DNA from: a virus
IMG/VR virus record: IMGVR_UViG_3300043570_000986
Span: 1 to 64,000 of that record
Length of the DNA stretch: 64,000 nucleotides
Reading direction: 5' to 3' (one strand)
This document shows positions 60,701 through 64,000 of the stretch, piece after piece; within the stretch, counting starts at the first letter, position 1, and each line of letters starts with the position of its first letter. The position numbers and the translations under genes were made by a program. Below the pieces are notes generated by a model. That model did no database searches and was not told where the DNA came from. It was given only the letters and a program-made list of their open reading frames with translations.

Positions 60701-61218
60701 TTATAATGATTTTAAAAGCTGGTGCAGCATTTGATTTTAAAACTATTAAAAATACTTTTGAATCTTTAGAAGATTATCAAAAATCTAATCTTAAAAAATT
60801 ACAAGTAGAAGCTATTTATTGGGCGACAAGTGTAGTATTAATGTTATTATTAGAAGGATTATCTAAAGGTATTGATGATGATGATGAAGAACTTAAAATG
60901 TTTGTAAACTTTTTAAGAAAACAGTCAGATAGAGTTGGTGGTGAATTAGATGCTGCAATTAATCCTAAGTCTATTGCTGCTAATATTAAAAATCCTGTAT
61001 CAGGAATAAGAGCAGCAAATGATTTTGGTGATATTTTAGTAGAGTTTATAAAACTTCCATTTAATTATGCTGGTGATTCTAAAGATTTGTATGTTCAAAA
61101 AGGATCTCACAAAGGTCAGTTAAGATTAAATAAAGAAATACAAGATATTATTCCTATTGCAAATTTAGAAAATCAATTTGACAACTTATTAACATCAGGA
61201 AATTTCTATTTTAAATAA
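57784..61218 (+). CDS. Large helical virion protein, partner of the polymerase, 1144 aa
   Basis: N-terminal MACLYSHNGKTYTKEELIDYLKNN is an opening I associate with the large proteins following the RNA polymerase gene in crAss-like phages. The body is helical and charged, with two coiled-coil stretches (about 30-120 and 600-640). Near 1010-1035 is a hydrophobic helix (IYWATSVVLMLLLEGLSKG) followed by a run of Asp/Glu. Probably a second chain or cargo partner of the packaged polymerase. Last gene of the rightward late region, ended by a strong terminator. Confidence 0.68.
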   Translation: MACLYSHNGKTYTKEELIDYLKNNPNIYNIKPDFSNINEIIEQIANEPEVTEKKVLGNQTIKRLNNLIQNQIKILQSRILEFESAKERKGYLPKEDTINRLKDLKEKLSTLENVDAFTNTADFIHQELGIVENFLDNTFDVNNENHINFVLQIRKQLESYKEFATFLPEMSDLNSEIKKIASEIDSMYKNTQERVEEILEEYMINFVKTNTKRNISKEDIKQMLDESKDISWQEMKMGGLSNSMDPLLQLLQRHVEKTREEVYENTNNWIAKVKNQISKLKKAGIDGFDWMFQKTKDGKLTGRILQRVNELYYKDRTAIFSILRDAKGDKREYIYKPGETLSEAEKQHNLKFSEDKKKVGSFLSAETVDNTGARDGENHKYSDEFKQERNNFEKLVSYESGYTEWVKKPFVPGTKKLNGEELTQKEYDRLYTTYKRKYYTELKEGFRLKSTYDNATKSWVSDGTVERTETSRVKPEYVEVVTEINGATTKYADKQYHSLMNDNSPAGIARKEFFEFYRNTSNELLDKLPLATKQKMQGKMFRVRSSIAKDIKSIGIFNTVKKSIRQYVNPDVIFTSRELDEEGNMLEDVPIFYTGELKSNRKIEQLTKKLEELRKELQTNAKDKSLANKIKMTKNLLLIEESKLTPDELELDMGKSLIKAAQMAENYDLMKQAEATLLIAKKVIEQKNFFKLNAAGQKEIIKGIDSNVNKRMKSYMTMIFYSNSTANQDQISKLIQNFNSFVAYKSLGLNPFSAINNTVMAKINNRIEGFGKQFGFTNKHLNSAIADTAEYIRSLSYMKNLGKDEYLLDPSNKFEAMLKKFNWLDRNQIIEDSSAISKVMFMGITGGEFIAQSNTAIAKLRSQILTNSKTGEKLSVWEAHEFINGELKLKDGFEYSAQEKRSISVDIKNMNKMIHGNYSGNDKVAMQEHALGQSAMQFKKWVYNFAKSRYGNTYYDETSGDYQEGRYRTFKDFIMILKAGAAFDFKTIKNTFESLEDYQKSNLKKLQVEAIYWATSVVLMLLLEGLSKGIDDDDEELKMFVNFLRKQSDRVGGELDAAINPKSIAANIKNPVSGIRAANDFGDILVEFIKLPFNYAGDSKDLYVQKGSHKGQLRLNKEIQDIIPIANLENQFDNLLTSGNFYFK

Positions 61219-61322
61219 CCATCACTGAATAAAGACAATAAAGCCTTTCTTTTCATAGTTTGTAGCTGACTGCTACTTGTTGTGATGGTTTTCATAGTTG
61301 ATAGTTTTAGGGTTAAAAAATT

Positions 61323-61354
61323 AAACCCCTTAGTGATTGCTAAGGGGTTTTTAG
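61323..61354. terminator. Bidirectional terminator between converging gene sets
   Basis: AAACCCCTTAG (61323-61333) pairs perfectly with CTAAGGGGTTT (61340-61350) over a 6-nt loop, an 11-bp stem. T-rich tails follow on both strands (TTTTAG rightward, TTTAATTTTTTAA leftward). It separates the rightward late genes from the leftward cluster starting at 61555. Confidence 0.88.
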
Positions 61355-61360
61355 TTTATT

Positions 61361-61555
61361 TTAATCAGGTAATTCACCTGGTTCTTTAATTCTGTTTTCA
61401 TTAATGTGTTCAAAATCTGATTCATTAAGTGTTTTTTCTAAACCACATACATACCAACTAGTACATATACCACTTAGTTTTATATGTTTTTCAAATATTG
61501 CTATTTGAAAAATACCTTCATATTTAACCCAATAATATCCTTCTTGTCTTTCCAT
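61361..61555 (-). CDS. Small phage protein (GYYWVKY type), 64 aa
   Basis: Starts MERQEGYYWVKYEGIFQIAIFEKH and ends with DFEHINENRIKEP. The 'GyYWVkyeg.w.ia.f....W...g.....e.df..I...ri..P' layout is a frequent small phage protein of unknown function (DUF551-like in feel). Overlaps the preceding stop by 1 nt (TAATG). Last gene of the leftward cluster. Confidence 0.75.
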   Translation of the reverse strand: MERQEGYYWVKYEGIFQIAIFEKHIKLSGICTSWYVCGLEKTLNESDFEHINENRIKEPGELPD

Positions 61556-61950
61556 TATACTGAATCTTTAATTCTAAAAATTAATTCTTCTTTAAATAAT
61601 TCTTCATAAAAAGGATTATTTTTAGCATAATTACCATCTAATATTGCTTGAATATGATCAGAAGTCATATCTTTAATTGGACTATAGATTGTTTCAGGTA
61701 ATCTATTCATATCTTTATCATAGTTTTTACCCCATGTAAGATATTGCCTTCTAAGTTCATGTGTACCATCATCTTCTATTGAAGTATCTGTAAAATCAGA
61801 TATTTCAGTAAACATTGTTCTTTTATAATCTTTACCTCCATCTACGGCAACTTTACCACAAGTGCATTTAACAAAATCATGTCTATGTTTAGACTCTATC
61901 TCATCATTACAATGATTACATTTTATACTATTTCTTAACATTATCTTCAT
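61555..61950 (-). CDS. Zinc-ribbon phage protein, 131 aa
   Basis: RNSIKCNHCNDEIESKHRHDFVKCTCGKVAVDGG (about residues 5-39) is a C-x2-C...C-x-C zinc-binding domain with 'ESKHRHDF', a familiar small phage domain. A Lys/Asp-rich C-terminal part (IKDMTSDHIQAILDGNY...FYEELFKEELIFR) recalls another widespread phage motif. Probably modifies or binds nucleic acid or protein. Start could be the ATG at 61941, three codons later, which fits other family starts better. Confidence 0.75.
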   Translation of the reverse strand: MKIMLRNSIKCNHCNDEIESKHRHDFVKCTCGKVAVDGGKDYKRTMFTEISDFTDTSIEDDGTHELRRQYLTWGKNYDKDMNRLPETIYSPIKDMTSDHIQAILDGNYAKNNPFYEELFKEELIFRIKDSV

Positions 61951-62215
61951 ATACTTTTAAACCCCACATTAAATCTATTTGTGATATAACATTGTTAATT
62001 TTGTGAGGATTGTAATTAACTTTTGCTTTTAAAAACTTTTTTAACCAATCTAAAAATTCTTGTTTACTTTCAGGAGTATCCCAATAGTATTCAAACCAAT
62101 CTACATTGTTAATTCTAGGTTTCTTTTTAACTGATTTATAATCAGCATCAAACTCTCTTAACATGTAATCTACAACTGTAGATACAAATTCTTCACTATT
62201 TAATTTTATTTTCAT
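61928..62215 (-). CDS. Hypothetical protein, 95 aa
   Basis: Soluble, charged protein (MKIKLNSEEFVSTVVDYMLREF...DWFEYYWDTPESKQEFLDWLKKFL). No recognised family. Overlaps both neighbours by 20-23 nt, suggesting coupled translation within the leftward cluster. Confidence 0.7.
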   Translation of the reverse strand: MKIKLNSEEFVSTVVDYMLREFDADYKSVKKKPRINNVDWFEYYWDTPESKQEFLDWLKKFLKAKVNYNPHKINNVISQIDLMWGLKVYEDNVKK

Positions 62216-62531
62216 TTAATTCTTTTTTAAGTCTTGTTAAAAATGTTTCTGGTCCATCATCACCACTCAACAGCCAATCTATTCGATGAGCATAAATATA
62301 AGCTTCTTTAAGCTTTTTTACACCTATTTTAAATTCATTAATTACTTCATCAGAATATTTGTAATAGAATTTTTCTTCAGGATATTTTTCATAATATTCA
62401 GGATCATATCCACCCCATTCTCTTAATTCTTCTTTGGTTTTTGCTCTACCACTTCTATCAATTTGTGCTTCAATTGACTCAATTATATCATTGATTCTAT
62501 GTTGTTGGTATTCAAAATGTCCTCCACTCAT
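62196..62531 (-). CDS. MSGGHF-type phage protein, 111 aa
   Basis: Opens MSGGHFEYQQHRINDIIESIE and carries AHRIDWLLSGDDGPETFLTRLKKEL at the end, a plan I know from many phages of diverse hosts, with function unknown. Helical, acidic. Its start follows the phosphatase gene by 5 nt. Confidence 0.78.
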   Translation of the reverse strand: MSGGHFEYQQHRINDIIESIEAQIDRSGRAKTKEELREWGGYDPEYYEKYPEEKFYYKYSDEVINEFKIGVKKLKEAYIYAHRIDWLLSGDDGPETFLTRLKKELNENKIK

Positions 62532-62536
62532 GTTTT

Positions 62537-62923
62537 TTAAATTAAAGTTTTATTATTATATTGTTCTTTGCATATTTCTAATAATTTAGGATCATTAAAT
62601 TCATACATATCTGGTATATCTAAAACATAGCACTTATGTATTACATTTAATTTTTCTAATTCTTCTTTTACATGTTGATAATTTTCATTATTAACAAATA
62701 CTATTTCATCAGCCCACATTACTAAAGCTTCACTAATAGGTATTAATGCATAAGATTCTACTGTACCACAGTTCCTAACATTATATCCATATTCTTTAAT
62801 AAGCATATTTTGAAGAGTTGCAGATCTTAATAATCCTGCAGAACATACTGTTAATACTTTCTTAGTTTCTCCTTGAGAAGCATTATTAACATTGTATAAT
62901 TGATTTCTAGTTCCTTTTATCAT
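62537..62923 (-). CDS. Low-molecular-weight-type protein tyrosine phosphatase, 128 aa
   Basis: VLTVCSAGLLRSATLQ holds the C-x5-R-[ST] phosphate loop (Cys27, Arg33). The general acid could be Asp in VLDIPDMYEFNDP, a phrase matching small predicted tyrosine phosphatases (COG4551-like). ALVMWADEIVFVNNENY fits the family's 'WAD.I.vM...' stretch. It would hydrolyse phospho-tyrosine or a similar phosphate; target unknown. First gene of the convergent leftward cluster, behind a terminator-like hairpin. Confidence 0.78.
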   Translation of the reverse strand: MIKGTRNQLYNVNNASQGETKKVLTVCSAGLLRSATLQNMLIKEYGYNVRNCGTVESYALIPISEALVMWADEIVFVNNENYQHVKEELEKLNVIHKCYVLDIPDMYEFNDPKLLEICKEQYNNKTLI

Positions 62924-62936
62924 AATTATTTTTTAA

Positions 62937-62969
62937 TTTTAAAAATACCAGGCGAAGTTAGCTTCCTGG
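62937..62969 (-). terminator. Terminator-like hairpin ending a non-coding locus
   Basis: On the minus strand CCAG + GAAG pair with CTTC + CTGG across a TTAG-type loop, with a 2-base bulge (plus positions 62948-62969). The T-rich tail TATTTTTAAAA follows. It lies 25 nt upstream of the phosphatase ATG and would end any transcript from the locus 62970-63392. Confidence 0.6.
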
Positions 62970-63392
62970 ATTAATATAAGCACTAGACATCTCTATCAAG
63001 GGATACAAATGTGGTATACTAATCTTATATAGCTACTTAGACTTACACTCGAGTTGTATCTAAGGCACTCAACTTTAAACATATTCAGAGGTTGTTGGTA
63101 CAATGTTTTTAAATAACTACAAAATATTAGGTGTAAAAAATTTAAATTACCAACTTTAAAAGTTAGAGGTTAAACTAATATATGTAGTTATTTAATGTTT
63201 TAACAGAGGGTTGTTCAGCTCAACCCATAACTTGTTTTTCTTATTAGCGATAAAGCTATGCATGGCACAAGTTAGAAAGTATAATATTGGCATATTATGT
63301 GTAAGCTCTACAATCGTGGGCCAAAATCCACCTAGTCTTCACACTTCAACCCGAGTCTGTTTTTATTTTATCTGTTAAATGTTAATTAATAC
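62970..63392 (-). other. Non-coding locus with a long nested stem
   Basis: No credible gene in about 0.42 kb. TTAAATAACTACA (63109-63121) pairs perfectly with TGTAGTTATTTAA (63183-63195), 13 bp. Inside, ATATTAG (63124-63130) pairs with CTAATAT (63175-63181), and AACTT-TAA-AAGTT (63151-63163) forms a terminal hairpin. A separate hairpin is GGGTTG/CAACCC (63208-63226). The stacking of nested stems points to a folded RNA. Strand assumed leftward from neighbours and the terminator. No tRNA T-arm or anticodon stem is recognisable. Confidence 0.55.
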
Positions 63393-64000
63393 TTATAAAT
63401 CCATAGGTAATAAAATTGGTAATTTTCCTTTATTAAGTATTACTCCACAAGAAATAATAAATTTTCTAGGATTAGCTTTAGCATAATCAAATGCATATTT
63501 TCTATCATCTACTCCACAACCTACTTGCATACCATAAATTATATCATTTTTAGATACATTATAACGTATATTAGATTCTGAATGAAGATGACCTTGAACT
63601 ACAGACATTCTTCTATTTAAAGCTTTATTGTAAGCTGCATTTTGACCAGAAGTACCTGTTCCATGTGTAAACAATACATTATGTTCAGTATGTTCAATAT
63701 CAAAATTCCAACCTGGAACTTCTAAAACATCTTCTAGCCCTTTAATCCATCTTTTAGATAGTCCAGAACTAAAAGCTTTACGATTAATAATTAAATCATG
63801 ATTACCAAGACATACTCTAACTTTTGGAAATTCTTTATACATTGTTTTAAGTTGATCAATAGCATATTCTAATTCATCTCCTGCACTATGTCCATCAGGA
63901 TTAGTTTCATGAAATGATGAATATGCATTATCTACAACATCTCCAATATGAATTATTGTTCCACAATTATAGTCTTTTCTACACTTTATTAAATGTTCTA
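63393..64000 (-). CDS. Calcineurin-like metallophosphoesterase (5' end outside window)
   Basis: The frame is open to the window edge. It carries IHIGDVVDNAYSSF (GD..D metal motif), VRVCLGNHDLII (GNHD) and VVQGHLHSES (GHxH), the ordered signature motifs of calcineurin-like phosphoesterases. The internal Met before YKEFPKVR is not the start because the GDVVD motif lies before it. The first DxH motif should be beyond position 64000. Phage members often act on nucleic acids or nucleotides. Ends 3' of the non-coding locus. Confidence 0.85.
   Translation of the reverse strand, partial: EHLIKCRKDYNCGTIIHIGDVVDNAYSSFHETNPDGHSAGDELEYAIDQLKTMYKEFPKVRVCLGNHDLIINRKAFSSGLSKRWIKGLEDVLEVPGWNFDIEHTEHNVLFTHGTGTSGQNAAYNKALNRRMSVVQGHLHSESNIRYNVSKNDIIYGMQVGCGVDDRKYAFDYAKANPRKFIISCGVILNKGKLPILLPMDL

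Noticed and set aside
1-64000. Possible stop-codon reassignment, which is known in some crAss-like phages
   Set aside because: TAA, TAG (ends at 6884, 21149, 24527) and TGA (ends at 646, 9978) all act as normal stops, and the longest genes have no in-frame stops that would need recoding.
1-64000. Signs of lysogeny (integrase, attachment site, repressor pair)
   Set aside because: No integrase or excisionase motif was seen and no att-like duplication next to the tRNA; the window gives no support for integration.

Overview
The window is most likely part of the genome of a crAss-like tailed phage (Crassvirales) that infects a member of the Bacteroidota. The evidence is a terminase / portal / scaffold / major capsid / ring-protein / muzzle gene order, plus a giant virion protein (4215 aa) carrying the DFDID motif of the single-chain RNA polymerases these phages package. 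The DNA is AT-rich and uses the standard code, with TAA, TAG and TGA all acting as stops. Start sites have A-rich leaders or TAATG/ATGA overlaps and almost no Shine-Dalgarno sequences. Several promoters fit the Bacteroidota form (TTTG, about 20 nt, TAnnTTTG). No integrase, replication gene or CRISPR array was seen, so the early and replication part of the genome lies outside the window.

Layout. (1) 1-7129, minus strand: a leftward region of very small accessory genes, with a tRNA, a long structured hairpin and about 0.85 kb of non-coding, hairpin-rich DNA. Many gene junctions reuse the same short leader sequences, as if the genes were exchangeable cassettes. (2) 7130-7445: the divergent switch region, with a 2 x 42 bp AT-rich direct repeat. 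(3) 7446-11162, plus strand: small genes, a 0.4 kb non-coding leader, a GIY-YIG homing endonuclease and a small zincin. (4) 11165-24527: packaging and head genes (terL, portal, a ferritin, a LysM/L,D-transpeptidase/lysozyme protein, scaffold, major capsid protein, connector and decoration proteins). (5) 24660-31092: fibre and receptor-binding proteins. (6) 31109-32836: a probable lysis cassette. (7) 32839-39446: ring proteins, an IHF-like protein and the large muzzle/tail protein. (8) 39577-61218: internal cargo proteins, including the giant protease/RNA polymerase protein and its partner. (9) 61361-64000, minus strand: a convergent cluster of small genes, including a phosphatase and a metallophosphoesterase, with another structured non-coding locus.

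How the parts fit together: the plus-strand late genes build a podovirus-like particle. The giant RNA polymerase and the other cargo proteins are probably carried inside the capsid and injected to start early transcription. Strong hairpin terminators, two of them followed at once by a host-type promoter, split the late region into units and isolate the capsid gene.

The most surprising gene is a complete ferritin with all ferroxidase ligands, lodged between the portal gene and the rest of the head module. The other points most worth following are three leftward non-coding loci that contain long perfect stems and share a 3' element, and promoters that end exactly 4 nt before ATG, which predicts leaderless messages.
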